From: Lysinibacillus capsici
Lineage (GTDB): Bacteria; Bacillota; Bacilli; Bacillales_A; Planococcaceae
Reading direction: 5' to 3'
Assembly: GCF_003367505.1 (NCBI RefSeq)
Contig: NZ_PXXX01000015.1
Coordinates: forward strand, 62,001 to 126,000
DNA: 64,000 bases
The position numbers and the translations under genes were made by a program. Of this stretch, positions 17,760 through 27,730 are shown in pieces. Each line of letters begins with the position of its first letter. The stretch's first letter is position 1. The notes beneath the pieces were generated by a model that was not told where the DNA came from, did not search any database, and saw only the letters and a program-made list of their open reading frames with translations.

Positions 17760-18643
17760 TATGAGACCTCCTGTGGTAGTCGCTTTTTCTTAGGAACATA
17801 AATGGTATAAAAAATACCAGCGAAAATGAGAAGGATCCCCATCGTTTGCGTAAAGCTTGGCATAAAATCAAGCAATAGCATATCCAGTAAAATGGCGACA
17901 ACAGGGTCGACAAAAACCAATACAGAGACAAGAATCGTAGACAGGCTACGAATACTATCAAAAAATAAATAGTAAACAAATCCTGTATGAATAAAGCCTG
18001 TGCCGAGTATATAAAACCAATTAGTTGACGTTAATCCATCAAACAGCGAGAAGTCGATAAAAGGCAGTAGTATCACGATTCCAACTGTTGTTTGAATATA
18101 GGTTAACGCATACGAGCTAAGCTTCGTGATGGTTTTGCTTGTTAGCATTGTAAGGGCATAAAATACTGCTGACAGTAATGCCCAGATAAAGCCAGATTGC
18201 ATAAATTCTGAGAACGACACAAAATTATTGAGACCGATGATAAAAATACTACCGATAAAGCAAGTGATTGTTGCGACAAGTGCCTGAATGGTCATTTTTT
18301 CCTTCAAAAAGATAGCGCCTAAAATTAACACAAATATGGGGGCTAAATTATAGATGGAAATGGCAATTGAAATGGACATTTCCTCAAAGGCTTTAAATAA
18401 AAATACCCAGTTTAACACAATAAAGACACCGCAAATAAGCGTTTGAAAAATTTCTTTCTTATCCCATACCTCTGTTTTATGTCCACCAGTGATGAGCCAC
18501 ATACCACCTAGAAAGAGGGTTGCGCAAATGCATCTAACAAAGACAAGCTCTGTAGCGGGAACACCAGTGTGAACGGTAAAAAAGCCGATGGAACCAAACA
18601 GTGCCATGGAGACTGTTAGTTTAATGATTGCTGAGATGTTCAT
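17759..18643 (-). CDS. EamA/DMT-family transporter
   Basis: A 294-residue membrane protein with about ten hydrophobic segments in two repeated halves, typical of the drug/metabolite transporter superfamily. Features are GFFTVHTGVPATELVFVRC near the N-terminus and FLKEKMTIQALVATITCFIG in the first EamA domain. Substrate unknown. Translationally coupled to the sugar kinase (shared base at 17759). Confidence 0.83.
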   Translation of the reverse strand: MNISAIIKLTVSMALFGSIGFFTVHTGVPATELVFVRCICATLFLGGMWLITGGHKTEVWDKKEIFQTLICGVFIVLNWVFLFKAFEEMSISIAISIYNLAPIFVLILGAIFLKEKMTIQALVATITCFIGSIFIIGLNNFVSFSEFMQSGFIWALLSAVFYALTMLTSKTITKLSSYALTYIQTTVGIVILLPFIDFSLFDGLTSTNWFYILGTGFIHTGFVYYLFFDSIRSLSTILVSVLVFVDPVVAILLDMLLLDFMPSFTQTMGILLIFAGIFYTIYVPKKKRLPQEVS

Positions 18644-18682
18644 ACGAAACCTTCCTTCTATTATTTTATGAAACTATAAGAA

Positions 18683-19933
18683 CTATTCACGAATTTGGCC
18701 GTTGCCATGAATAACATATTTTGTTGATGTTAATGCAGGCAAGCCCATTGGTCCACGGGCATGTAGCTTTTGTGTACTAATACCGATTTCTGCACCATAG
18801 CCAAATTCAAAGCCGTCTGTGAAACGGGTGGAGGCATTATGATACACTGCTGCTGCATCAACATTGTTTAAGAACGTCTCGGCGGTTAATTGATCTTCTG
18901 TAATGATGGCCTCAGAATGATTTGTGCCAAAGTATTGAATATGCTCAATCGCTTCATAGACATTTTCCACCAATTTAACGCTTATTTTTAAATCAAGGAA
19001 CTCTGTCGCATAATCTTCCACCGTAGCTGGAAGGGCAGCTGCAAATTGCTGACATACTTGCTCATCACCGATGATGGCTACACCTGCATGATGAAGGGAC
19101 GTTAAAAGCTGGACACCATGTTCTTGAAACCAAGTAGGATGAATGAGTAAGCTTTCTGCTGCATTACAAACAGAAGGACGCTGTGTTTTAGCATTCAGAC
19201 AGATTTTTTCTGCTTTTATGTAATCCGCCATTTCATCCACGTAAATGTGACAGTTGCCTGCACCTGTTTCCAGTACAGGAACAGTCGCTTCATTGACAAC
19301 TAAATCGATCAGAGCTTTGCCACCGCGAGGAATGAGCACATCTAAGTACTCTTTTAAATGGAAGAGTTCTTTGGCTGTTTCGCGGCTTGTATCCTCAATT
19401 AATTGAACAGCATCTGTAGGGATGGATGTTTTAGCAAGCGCGCGATGAATACTTGCAACAAGAGCCATATTAGAAAACTTAGCAGAGGAGCTTCCACGCA
19501 AAATAACTGCATTGCCCGTTTTTAGGGAAAGTGTTGCTGCATCGATCGTGACATTTGGTCGAGCTTCATAGATCATACCAATAACACCAAGTGGCACAAT
19601 TCGTTTTTCAATGCGCAGCCCATTGTCTTTTTCAATGCGTTCAACAATTGTACCTACTGGATCGTTTAAGGAGATGAGTAAATGAATGGCATCGGCCATT
19701 GCCGCAATCCGTTCTTCATTGAGCATGATGCGATCTAACGTAGACGCAGGAATACCTTGCTGCTCACCCTGTGCCAAATCCTTTGCATTTTCAGCCATGA
19801 TATCAGGTTGATCGATTAATAGCTGTTCTGCAATTTTTTTCAGTGCCTCATTTTTCTCGCAGGTTGTTTTAATATTTAACATGTAGCTTGCGGCTTTTGC
19901 GCGTTGTCCTTTTTCTTGAATTTCACTTGTCAT
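18683..19933 (-). CDS. proA: Gamma-glutamyl phosphate reductase (proline synthesis)
   Basis: A 416-residue NADPH-dependent reductase converting gamma-glutamyl phosphate to glutamate semialdehyde, the second step of proline synthesis. Visible: [32 protein letters not shown], the catalytic cysteine in [12 protein letters not shown], and the C-terminal [26 protein letters not shown] precedes the ATG. Thirteen bases downstream of proB, so one transcript under the T-box leader. Confidence 0.96.
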   Translation of the reverse strand: MTSEIQEKGQRAKAASYMLNIKTTCEKNEALKKIAEQLLIDQPDIMAENAKDLAQGEQQGIPASTLDRIMLNEERIAAMADAIHLLISLNDPVGTIVERIEKDNGLRIEKRIVPLGVIGMIYEARPNVTIDAATLSLKTGNAVILRGSSSAKFSNMALVASIHRALAKTSIPTDAVQLIEDTSRETAKELFHLKEYLDVLIPRGGKALIDLVVNEATVPVLETGAGNCHIYVDEMADYIKAEKICLNAKTQRPSVCNAAESLLIHPTWFQEHGVQLLTSLHHAGVAIIGDEQVCQQFAAALPATVEDYATEFLDLKISVKLVENVYEAIEHIQYFGTNHSEAIITEDQLTAETFLNNVDAAAVYHNASTRFTDGFEFGYGAEIGISTQKLHARGPMGLPALTSTKYVIHGNGQIRE

Positions 19934-19946
19934 TTGTCATTCCTCC

Positions 19947-21041
19947 TTAATTCGTTTGAATTTTCAGCCATTTGTCTCGGTGAATTACCTCAATAGGGCT
20001 TTTCAGCAATGTATCAGTCCGTTTTCCCATGGCAGAGATAAGCTCTTGGGATGAGTACAGTACTTCGCCGCGTCCTAGTAAGTCCTTCTCACTATAGACT
20101 TCAACAACATCACCATTTACAAAATCACCTTCTACACGATAGACGCCAGCAGGTAATAGACTTTTCCCATTATTCATTAAAGCCTGTTCAGCACCACTAT
20201 CTATAAAAATTTTACCAGAAATTTCCGTAAGTGCAATCCACTGTTTATGATTTGTTAACACAGCAAGCTCGTCATGCTCCACATAAGTGCCATCACCATG
20301 TCCTGCTAAAATATCGACGAGCTTCTGTGCACCATGACCTGTTCCGATAAATACCTTCACTCCTGCACGTAGCGCTGTTCGGGCAGCCAGAAGCTTAGAG
20401 GCCATGCCACCTGTGCCAACCTTTGATCCTGTACCATCCGCAAAGCTTAGTAGATCATCTGTAATAGCTGCTAATCGATCAATGCGCTCTGCCTGAGGGT
20501 TTTTATTGGGATTGGCATTATAAAGGCCATTGATATCTGTTAAAATGATGAGCTGATCTGCGTGGACAAGTCCACTGACGAGTGCTGAAAGCATATCGTT
20601 ATCTCCAAAGGTTAATTCACTAATTGACACTGTATCGTTTTCATTAATAATCGGTAGCATGGATCGTTCTAACAATTCCTCGAAAGTCGCATAGGCATTT
20701 TTATAGCATTCTTTTTTAGAAAAATCTGTTCGTGTCAATAATATCTGTGCAGGCATGATATCGTAAATACTAAATAAGGCACTGTACGTTTGAATAAGTA
20801 GGCTCTGTCCTACAGCAGCAGCTGCCTGCTTTCCTTTCACTGTCACAGGGCGAGCAGGGTAGCCTAGTTGTTTAAAACCCGCCGCTACAGCACCTGACGA
20901 GACAAGCAACACTTCATGACCCAATTTCTTCAACTCGGCGATTGCCTGCACATGGTCCATTAAGCGAACTTTATCGATTTCACCCTTCACATTCGTTAAA
21001 GAGCTACTACCAATCTTAACAACAATTCTTTTTCTCTCCAT
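19947..21041 (-). CDS. proB: Glutamate 5-kinase with PUA domain (proline synthesis)
   Basis: A 364-residue kinase phosphorylating glutamate. Motifs are VVKIGSSSLTN, LVSSGAVAAGF, NENDTVS, FGDNDMLSALV and GTGGMASKLLAA. A PUA domain fills residues about 275-350. First gene of proBA. A proline T-box leader with a transcription terminator lies directly upstream (21073-21335), so expression should rise when uncharged tRNA-Pro accumulates. Confidence 0.96.
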   Translation of the reverse strand: MERKRIVVKIGSSSLTNVKGEIDKVRLMDHVQAIAELKKLGHEVLLVSSGAVAAGFKQLGYPARPVTVKGKQAAAAVGQSLLIQTYSALFSIYDIMPAQILLTRTDFSKKECYKNAYATFEELLERSMLPIINENDTVSISELTFGDNDMLSALVSGLVHADQLIILTDINGLYNANPNKNPQAERIDRLAAITDDLLSFADGTGSKVGTGGMASKLLAARTALRAGVKVFIGTGHGAQKLVDILAGHGDGTYVEHDELAVLTNHKQWIALTEISGKIFIDSGAEQALMNNGKSLLPAGVYRVEGDFVNGDVVEVYSEKDLLGRGEVLYSSQELISAMGKRTDTLLKSPIEVIHRDKWLKIQTN

Positions 21042-21072
21042 CTCACTACCTCCATCATTGCTGAATCAAGAT

Positions 21073-21110
21073 AAAAAAAGCCTTTTCATCCTAAAAATTA
21101 GGACGAAAAG
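21073..21110 (-). terminator. T-box-controlled terminator before proB
   Basis: CTTTTCGTCCTAA and TTAGGATGAAAAG form the stem on the minus strand, followed by a run of T. The left arm includes the CGTCC that would pair in the antiterminator. Confidence 0.85.
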
Positions 21111-21335
21111 ACTTGCCTTCCGTGGTACCACCTACATTGAATATCATGCGACATTCCACTTTTCTCATAACGCTCGAGACTGCGCCTAGTTTGGCTAGGA
21201 CGTTTCACGAAGTAGGTTTCATTAGTCTTTCTTGTACAATGCCTTTCAGCCGATGGGCATCGCTCTCTTTTCAAGCAGTGGCTAACTACTGGTCTTCGTT
21301 CGTTTTCTCATCTATTGACTAAAGGATGCACTACT
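21073..21335 (-). promoter_or_regulatory. T-box leader, probable proline specificity
   Basis: On the minus strand the conserved T-box GGTGGTACCACGG (plus-strand 21120-21132) precedes a terminator/antiterminator region. Stem I features AGAGAG and GATG occur further upstream. A CCT triplet (Pro) at 21214-21216 sits in a GAAACCTACTTCG context on the minus strand, which is where the specifier codon is expected. proBA downstream agrees. TTGACA (minus strand, 21346-21351) is a candidate -35 box. Confidence 0.88.
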
Positions 21336-21431
21336 TCTATAAGTCTGTCAAGCTGAATGGATAAATTACTTGAAAGTTTTGATAAATTAAGAAAGGGATG
21401 CGCTAAAACGCTAAAGAGATCGCTTATTCAA

Positions 21432-21815
21432 TTATTTAAACCACCAAATCGCAATGAAAAGGGGAAGCATAGCCAGTACAATGACAAAGAAACTCCAAAT
21501 GACTTGTTTCCCCGAAGACATATTTTTGGGTTTAATGCTCATTTGTTCATACAGCTGGTTAATGGCCCGTTGCTCTTTCGCATAAAGCATTGCTTGAAAT
21601 TCTTCGTAATCTTGTATATAGCTAGATGGGGCACGTGGACTGAAGCGTAAATTTCGAATGGAATCTGTAATCTCTTTGTCAGCCATCCAATACGTGATGA
21701 CAGGTGCTAAGCCTGCGTTTTGTGTGGCCTTTACTTCAATGTCATGGGATTTCATTTTATAGTAAACCTGTCCATGCTCATCCTCATATTGCGTGACAAT
21801 ATCACTTACTGCCAT
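21432..21815 (-). CDS. Hypothetical protein with C-terminal membrane anchor
   Basis: About 127 residues. The first ~95 are polar, and the last ~22 form one hydrophobic segment (VIWSFFVIVLAMLPLFIAIW), so a tail-anchored protein facing the cytoplasm is likely. ATG at 21815 is seven bases after AGAGGTG; a TTG two codons upstream is less well placed. I do not recognise the family. Lies alone between the T-box region and the LysE gene. Confidence 0.6.
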   Translation of the reverse strand: MAVSDIVTQYEDEHGQVYYKMKSHDIEVKATQNAGLAPVITYWMADKEITDSIRNLRFSPRAPSSYIQDYEEFQAMLYAKEQRAINQLYEQMSIKPKNMSSGKQVIWSFFVIVLAMLPLFIAIWWFK

Positions 21816-22030
21816 TATCAATCACCTCTTATGGAAGTTATCTGGTTTATCATGAGTTTCTACTATTATAATGGATTAGGGAAGAAAAGTATCGCTTGAG
21901 CGAGCATAAATTGTGAAACCAAAATTTAAAAAAAGTTTTGGATAAAGTCATAAACTTACATCTAGTGAGAACAACGTCATGTAGTATAATGTATATAGTT
22001 TTTTAAAAGAAGTTGAAGGAAGGGAAAGTT

Positions 22031-22654
22031 TTGGACATCTCAACGTTATTTGCGTTTTTAGGGGCTGCGATGATTTTAACCATTATGCCAGGGCCCGATA
22101 ATTTATTTGTGCTTGCCCAAAGTATTACACAAGATAAAAAAGCGGGTATTGCCACATCTCTTGGATTGTGTACAGGGCTACTTGTTCATATTAGTGCAGC
22201 AGTACTTGGTATTTCTGCGATAATTTATCAATCGACCATTATTTTTACCATCGTCAAATTTGCAGGAGCAGCGTATTTATTATATCTAGCTTGGCAATCA
22301 TTTCGTGCTAAAGGAGACCCTTTTACGTTGCAACAGCAAAATACGCAAGCCTATATTAAATTATATAAAAAAGGAATATTAATGAATATTTTAAATCCTA
22401 AAGTATCGTTATTTTTCCTAGCGCTGTTACCACAGTTTGTTAATCCATCGGAAGGACATGTGGCGTTTCAAATGCTTATTTTGGGTATTGTATTTTTAAT
22501 ACAAGCGCTTGTATTATTTTCATTGTTTAGTATATTTGCAGGGAAAGTTAGACAAGTCATTATTGGTAAACCTGCGATTGCTAAACGACTAAATACAGTT
22601 CAAGGTATTCTATTCACATTTATCGGGATACAGATTGCCATCAGCAAACAGTAG
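22031..22654 (+). CDS. LysE-family amino acid exporter
   Basis: A 207-residue membrane protein of the LysE/RhtB group. The N-terminal signature MILTIMPGPDNLFVLAQSIT is clear. Next come a hydrophobic segment, the LYKKGILMNILNPKVSLFFLAL loop and further hydrophobic segments, about six in all. TTG at 22031 is chosen because GGAAGGG lies just upstream, whereas the upstream in-frame TTG has no ribosome site. Exports an amino acid or derivative; substrate unknown. TATAAT at 21985-21990 could be its -10 box. Confidence 0.85.
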   Translation: MDISTLFAFLGAAMILTIMPGPDNLFVLAQSITQDKKAGIATSLGLCTGLLVHISAAVLGISAIIYQSTIIFTIVKFAGAAYLLYLAWQSFRAKGDPFTLQQQNTQAYIKLYKKGILMNILNPKVSLFFLALLPQFVNPSEGHVAFQMLILGIVFLIQALVLFSLFSIFAGKVRQVIIGKPAIAKRLNTVQGILFTFIGIQIAISKQ

Positions 22655-22666
22655 GGAGGAATGGAC

Positions 22667-23455
22667 ATGGCTATTTTACATATTACCTTTAGCTTAGCAA
22701 CGCAGGGTTCTATGAAACTTGCAATTCGTCAACATCGTTTGCAGCGAAATGAATCAGTTCTAAGTGTCCATGATGATCTCTCGATTGGACCTCTTCAAAA
22801 CTTTGAAGAACGTAAAACTTGGTTAGCCACGCATATTTTAGATGATGATGACCAGCAATTGTATGATGAGATGTATGAAAACTGGAGGAAAAAAATCGCT
22901 AATTTACCTTGTGATGTGGATGTGTGGATTTGGTATAGTCACAACACACATGAACAGATAGGACTGCGCTATGTGATGAGTGAGTTAATTCATAAATGCA
23001 GTATGGTGTATGGTATTGATGCAACGGAGAATCTGAAGAGTATTCACCCCAATTTAGACATTCGCCATACAGGCGAGCTTTCCTCGGAAATGCTAATGAA
23101 GCTTCGCCCTAGTGCAAAACGATTCTCTGTGCAAGAATGTCAGCAACTCGCTAAGGAATGGGAAAACATTAAAGAACAGCCAAGTACATTACGGTTATGG
23201 AAAAGTGAACTATTGCATGTAGAGGAAGATGCAATGGATGCATACATTATCGCCAGTGCAAAAAATTTGCATTTACAGCAAAATGAAGAGTGGCTAATGC
23301 CTACGCATATTTTGGCACAGACATTTGAAACATTTGTCCATTATGTAGGAAATGATTTTGTAGAGTATCGCTTACTGACGCTCGTCGAACAGGGAGTATT
23401 TGCAATGAAAGGCGATACAAATGATATTTTTTCTTATCAGGTTAAATTACTTTAA
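22667..23455 (+). CDS. DUF1835 domain-containing protein
   Basis: About 262 residues. The N-terminal half shows HITFSLATQGSMKLAI and a SVHDDLSIGPL motif typical of DUF1835, and the C-terminal half fits the companion DUF3658 region. Biochemical role unknown. ATG 22667 is favoured because GGAGG lies seven bases upstream, while the ATG at 22661 abuts it. Twelve bases after the LysE stop, so probably the same transcript. Confidence 0.72.
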   Translation: MAILHITFSLATQGSMKLAIRQHRLQRNESVLSVHDDLSIGPLQNFEERKTWLATHILDDDDQQLYDEMYENWRKKIANLPCDVDVWIWYSHNTHEQIGLRYVMSELIHKCSMVYGIDATENLKSIHPNLDIRHTGELSSEMLMKLRPSAKRFSVQECQQLAKEWENIKEQPSTLRLWKSELLHVEEDAMDAYIIASAKNLHLQQNEEWLMPTHILAQTFETFVHYVGNDFVEYRLLTLVEQGVFAMKGDTNDIFSYQVKLL

Positions 23456-23478
23456 TACATTTAAGAGAATGAACAGTA

Positions 23479-23511
23479 AAAAATCAGGCGAGCAAAGCCT
23501 GATTTTTTATT
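23479..23511 (+). terminator. Rho-independent terminator
   Basis: AAAAATCAGGC and GCCTGATTTTT form an 11-bp perfect stem with a T tail, closing the LysE/DUF1835 unit. Confidence 0.85.
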
Positions 23512-23597
23512 GTGCCAAATGCTTGAAGCCGTTTGTATTAGTAGTGCTCAAAGTCAGTCGTTTCAACATAATGATTCAGCACAGTAACTTAACCTTT

Positions 23598-24164
23598 TTA
23601 ATTTTGATAACACTTTTCATATTCATCTTTCATTAACAAACTTTGACAAGCCAAGCCATTTTCATGATAAATCTCTTTATCAATACTTAATACTATACTT
23701 CTATTTGAATTGGTATAATTAGGCTCTTTATTAACAATGGATAATTTTTCTTCGTCTAGCCATTCCATCGAGAATTGACTTTTTGCCTCTGCATAATAGA
23801 CGATTTTGTTTGTGTGAGCATTATTATTTAAAATTTCTATCCATACATGAACACCACCACTTGGACCTGCACCACCATATGGTTCATAATAAGCGTGCGC
23901 TGTATATTCCCCTGTAGGAGATGACACAGATTCGGGCACCTTTTGCGTATCTTTTTTATCTAAAGTACTAAACGTAAAAAAATATTGGATATATATAAAT
24001 ATTCCCAAAAACAGTACTAAACCTGTCAATAGTGCTGTTAGTGTTTTTTTAGGGAAGTTTTTCTGTTTAAAAAAGAAAATCATTAATTTGATTACAAAAA
24101 TGAACAATACGATCAAGGTAAATAAAAATACAAAGAAACCTAATGTATTAAGTAATAAATTCAA
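23598..24164 (-). CDS. Membrane protein, DUF5412-like
   Basis: A 188-residue protein with two N-terminal membrane segments (about 5-30 and 42-65) and an extracytoplasmic domain containing SPTGEYTAHAYYEPYGGAGP. That pattern resembles DUF5412 proteins. The start is TTG at 24164, eight bases after GGGAGG. Function unknown. Probably a single-gene unit. Confidence 0.68.
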   Translation of the reverse strand: MNLLLNTLGFFVFLFTLIVLFIFVIKLMIFFFKQKNFPKKTLTALLTGLVLFLGIFIYIQYFFTFSTLDKKDTQKVPESVSSPTGEYTAHAYYEPYGGAGPSGGVHVWIEILNNNAHTNKIVYYAEAKSQFSMEWLDEEKLSIVNKEPNYTNSNRSIVLSIDKEIYHENGLACQSLLMKDEYEKCYQN

Positions 24165-24206
24165 ATTATTACCTCCCTAGTATGGTAAAACAGTGCCTTT
24201 TAGAAA

Positions 24207-24250
24207 ATAAAGCGAGTAACAAGGACATCTAGATGATGTTGTTACTCGCT
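24207..24250 (-). terminator. Terminator of the LysR gene
   Basis: AGCGAGTAACAA (24211-24222) pairs with TTGTTACTCGCT (24239-24250), followed on the minus strand by a T-rich tract. Confidence 0.75.
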
Positions 24251-24254
24251 CTTT

Positions 24255-25136
24255 CTATTTATTGTCATAAAAATCAAAGACAAATTGTTTAAACTGACGT
24301 GCAGATGGCGATAAATAACGATTTTCTATCCAAGCCATGCCTATAATTCGTTCACATACCATATCCTCAACATGAATTTTAACGATTTTTTTGGGATTTA
24401 AATCCTCATCATCGGGTAGTAAGGAAACGCCAAGCCCCGCACCAACAAATCCAGCGATTGTCGATACTTCATCACCTTCATAAGAAATTTTAGGCTTAAT
24501 GCCCGCAGCATTTAATAAGCGATCAGCTGAGCGGCGTAATGCATAGCCTTTTTTCATTAAGACAAAACTTTCATGCTCTAATTCTTTCATTTTGATGCTT
24601 TTACGATGGGCTAATGGATGGTCAATTGGGACCATTATAAAGAGCTCATCTCGCCATAATTCCTTCCAACAAACTGGCGGCTCTGTATCGATCGCGGCTA
24701 GTAGGCACAAGTCTAACTCACCTGCCAGTAATTGTTTTAACTGTGAATGGGAGTAGTTTTGTGTGAAATGAAAACGGATATGGGGATGTTTTTGACGGAA
24801 GGCACGAATCAAGTCGGGTACAATACTCGTTCCAAGTGTATGTAAAAAACCGAGTGATACATCTCCAAGTTCTGGATTATTAAGCTCCTGTAATTCTAAA
24901 ACAGCCTTTTCATATTCTTTACGCATGCGCTGGACACGATATAAAAATAGCTCTCCATATCGGTTTAGCATAATCGAGCGCCCTTGTCTGTCGAAAAGCG
25001 GTACACCTAATTCTTCCTCCAGCTTTGAAATTGAACGACTAAGTGCTGGCTGTGAAATCGCTAATGCTTCGGCAGCCCGTGTCATATGCTCTAACTTTGC
25101 AACGGTTACAAAATATTCTAATTGTTGCCACTCCAT
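24255..25136 (-). CDS. LysR-family transcriptional regulator
   Basis: A 293-residue LysR-type regulator. The N-terminal helix-turn-helix is typical (FVTVAKLEHMTRAAEALAIS, QPALSRSISKLEEELG), and a periplasmic-binding-like effector domain follows with GLGVSLLPDDE near the end. ATG 25136 is six bases after AGAGGTG; the upstream extension lacks LysR similarity. Divergent from the carboxylesterase gene with a 285-base gap that probably holds its operator. Co-inducer unknown. Confidence 0.87.
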   Translation of the reverse strand: MEWQQLEYFVTVAKLEHMTRAAEALAISQPALSRSISKLEEELGVPLFDRQGRSIMLNRYGELFLYRVQRMRKEYEKAVLELQELNNPELGDVSLGFLHTLGTSIVPDLIRAFRQKHPHIRFHFTQNYSHSQLKQLLAGELDLCLLAAIDTEPPVCWKELWRDELFIMVPIDHPLAHRKSIKMKELEHESFVLMKKGYALRRSADRLLNAAGIKPKISYEGDEVSTIAGFVGAGLGVSLLPDDEDLNPKKIVKIHVEDMVCERIIGMAWIENRYLSPSARQFKQFVFDFYDNK

Positions 25137-25341
25137 TTTTTTCACCTCTTTTCTTGTGATTTTTAAGTTATCTGCATTATAACGGGAAACAGACGGGAAG
25201 TATAGGTAACAAAAAATTTTTAAAAGGACGTTGCAATTATTTAGCAGAAAGGAAAAGTTAAGTAGCAGAAAGTGTGATAGTACAGCCGTTAAGTTGACAT
25301 CATTCATGCACAATAAACATTGATTTGATAAAAACTATAAA

Positions 25342-25371
25342 TTGTACATTATGAATAAAGGGTGATAAGAT
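25342..25371 (+). promoter_or_regulatory. SigA-type promoter for the esterase
   Basis: TTGTAC (25342-25347) and TAAGAT (25366-25371) with an 18-base spacer, about 50 bases before the esterase start. Fits consensus moderately. Confidence 0.45.
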
Positions 25372-25421
25372 AGACACATAAAATACACAATTATTAATTT
25401 CCGTGAAGGGGATATCATAAA

Positions 25422-26174
25422 ATGAAGTTAACAAAGCCACAACCTCTAACAATCGAGGGAGGCAAAAAAGCCGTACTATTACTGCATGGATTCACAGGTA
25501 GCACAAAAGATGTGAAAAAGCTAGGAGAATTTTTATCTCAACGAGGTTACACTGTGCATGCACCAATTTATAGTGGGCATGGCGTAGAACCAGAAGCATT
25601 ATTAGAAACAAAACCAGAAGATTGGTGGAACGATGTAGTAGAAGGTTATAACTTCCTACAAAAGAAAGGCTATGAAGAAATCGCTGTTGTTGGGATTTCA
25701 CTTGGAGGCGTCTTTTCGTTAAAGGTCGCAGAGACATTCCCAGTGAAAGCATGTGTAGCGATGTGTGCACCGATTACACGTGATAATTCAAAAGGCTTAT
25801 TTACACGTTTGTACCACTATGCTCGTTTATATAAACACTTTGAAAATAAATCAAAAGATCAAATTATTTCAGAATTACATGAATTACGTATTTCACCGAA
25901 GGATTCATTGGACGGCGTAACACGTTTAACAACAGAAACGCGTGAAGAATTATCAACGATCAAAGCACCAACTCTTGTGTTACAAGGCTCACTAGATGAT
26001 GACCTATATCAAGAAAGCGCACCTTTTATTTTAAATACTGTGGAAACAGACGACAAAGAAATCATTTGGTATGAAAACTCTGGTCACATTATTACATTGG
26101 ACAAAGAACGCGATAAAGTGTATGAAGATGTTTATAAATTTTTAGATCATATTGAATGGTCAGTTGCAAACTAA
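25422..26174 (+). CDS. Carboxylesterase/alpha-beta hydrolase (Est30-like)
   Basis: A 250-residue alpha/beta hydrolase. The oxyanion region is LLLHGFTGSTKD, the nucleophile elbow GISLGG, the acid GSLDDD, and the catalytic His in SGHIITLD. This arrangement matches the small Bacillus/Geobacillus carboxylesterases that cleave short-chain esters and monoglycerides. Cytoplasmic, no signal peptide. The LysR gene on the other strand may regulate it. Confidence 0.87.
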   Translation: MKLTKPQPLTIEGGKKAVLLLHGFTGSTKDVKKLGEFLSQRGYTVHAPIYSGHGVEPEALLETKPEDWWNDVVEGYNFLQKKGYEEIAVVGISLGGVFSLKVAETFPVKACVAMCAPITRDNSKGLFTRLYHYARLYKHFENKSKDQIISELHELRISPKDSLDGVTRLTTETREELSTIKAPTLVLQGSLDDDLYQESAPFILNTVETDDKEIIWYENSGHIITLDKERDKVYEDVYKFLDHIEWSVAN

Positions 26175-26175
26175 G

Positions 26176-26207
26176 AAGGGGCTTGTCAGTAGACAGCTCT
26201 TTTTTTG
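26176..26207 (+). terminator. Rho-independent terminator
   Basis: GGGCTTGTC and GACAGCTC form a slightly bulged stem followed by TTTTTTT after the esterase gene. Confidence 0.65.
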
Positions 26208-26341
26208 TTGAATCTCACTGGATAAACGAAAAAACTATTGTAATTATAATAAATGCTTGATAACATGATGAAATTGTAGTGAAAAATCATTCGATTAAAA
26301 TAATTTGCTATAGTCTAAAACTTCTAAGGAGCACATCAATT

Positions 26342-27682
26342 ATGCAACAAAAAATACCTTTTTCAACTTACGCAGTCATTGGTACCATGTTATTTGGACT
26401 GTATTTTGGAGCAGGGAACCTAATTTTTCCTATTCAAATGGGTCAGTTTGCTGGGACTAATTTTTGGTTTGGATTAATCGGATTTTTAGTGACTGCTATC
26501 GGCTTACCATTCCTCGGAATTTTGGCAATTGGCTTATCAGGTAGTAATGGTTTACGTGATCTAGCCAATCGTGTTCATCCTATATTTGGTATTATTTTTT
26601 CATTGGCACTGTACTTAACAATCGGACCATTCTTTGCCATCCCACGTACAGCAACTGTACCTTTTGTAGTAGGGTTTGAGCCATATATTCAAGCACAGCA
26701 TGCAACACTGCTACTTGCTGTATTTAGCTTTATATTTTTTGCCATTGTCTACTATTTTTCTTTAAATCCAGCGAAAATAATGGATTATATCGGTAAATAT
26801 TTAACGCCTGCATTTTTAGTTGTTTTATTTATTTTAATTATTACAAGCATTACGAAGCCAATGGGCCATTTCCAGCAGCCAATTGGTGAATATATGGATG
26901 CCGCCTTTATGACAGGCTTTAAAGAAGGCTATAATACGATGGACGCCCTTGCCTCACTAGCTTTCGGGATTGTTGTCATTAATGCAATTAAAAGTGCAGG
27001 GATTACAGATCGTAAGGAAATTGCCAAGGCTACATGGACATCAGGTATTTTTGCGATGGCTTTAATGACGCTGATTTATGGTCTCATAACATATATGGGC
27101 GCTTCCAGTATTAATGCTGTCGGGACTTTTGATAATGGTGGTTTAATCTTTGCGGCAGTGGCCGATCATTATTTCGGCTCATTTGGAGCTATTTTATTGG
27201 CGGTCATCATCGTGCTCGCTTGCTTAAAAACAAGTATCGGCTTAATTACATCTTGTAGTGAGTTTTTCCATGAGGTATTTCCAAAAATTAGTTACAAATG
27301 GTTTGTGTTTCTGTTGTGTGCTGTATCCTTTACGATTGCGAATTTTGGTTTAAACAATATTATCAAATATGCTATTCCAGTTTTAATGTTCTTATATCCA
27401 TTAGCAATCGTCCTAATCTTGCTCGCTCTAAGCTCATCCTTCTTTAAGAATAAGCAAACAGTGTATGCCATAGCGATGATTTTTACATTTTTCATTAGCT
27501 TGATTGATGGCTATAAAGCTCTGGTAGAAAGTGTGCCAGATGCGAAGTTAGGTGTATTGGATGCAGTAGAGAAATACTATTCTGCGGTGCTACCTTTTTA
27601 TGATATTGGCTTAGGATGGATACTGCCAGCGTTAATAGGGGCAGTAATTGGAAGCATGATTCCGTCTCGAAAAGTTATATAA
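26342..27682 (+). CDS. brnQ: Branched-chain amino acid transporter (LIVCS family)
   Basis: A 446-residue sodium/proton-driven carrier for Leu, Ile and Val with about twelve hydrophobic segments. LFGLYFGAGNLIFPIQMGQ at the N-terminus is the family signature. GYNTMDALASLAFGIVVI and LACLKTSIGLITSCSEFF are further family blocks. ATG 26342 is chosen from the family start; the frame is open upstream. No T-box or leader structure was recognised before it. Confidence 0.92.
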   Translation: MQQKIPFSTYAVIGTMLFGLYFGAGNLIFPIQMGQFAGTNFWFGLIGFLVTAIGLPFLGILAIGLSGSNGLRDLANRVHPIFGIIFSLALYLTIGPFFAIPRTATVPFVVGFEPYIQAQHATLLLAVFSFIFFAIVYYFSLNPAKIMDYIGKYLTPAFLVVLFILIITSITKPMGHFQQPIGEYMDAAFMTGFKEGYNTMDALASLAFGIVVINAIKSAGITDRKEIAKATWTSGIFAMALMTLIYGLITYMGASSINAVGTFDNGGLIFAAVADHYFGSFGAILLAVIIVLACLKTSIGLITSCSEFFHEVFPKISYKWFVFLLCAVSFTIANFGLNNIIKYAIPVLMFLYPLAIVLILLALSSSFFKNKQTVYAIAMIFTFFISLIDGYKALVESVPDAKLGVLDAVEKYYSAVLPFYDIGLGWILPALIGAVIGSMIPSRKVI

Positions 27683-27687
27683 TGAAA

Positions 27688-27724
27688 GAAACACGCACAG
27701 AAAATGTCTCTGTGCGTGTTTCCT
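27688..27724. terminator. Bidirectional terminator
   Basis: GAAACACGCACAGA pairs with TCTGTGCGTGTTTC between the convergent brnQ and SDR genes. Confidence 0.8.
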
Positions 27725-27730
27725 TATGGA

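Noticed and set aside
21113..21650. Plus-strand open frames over the proBA leader and the tail-anchored gene
   Set aside because: They lie on the T-box leader and antisense to a better-supported gene, without ribosome sites.
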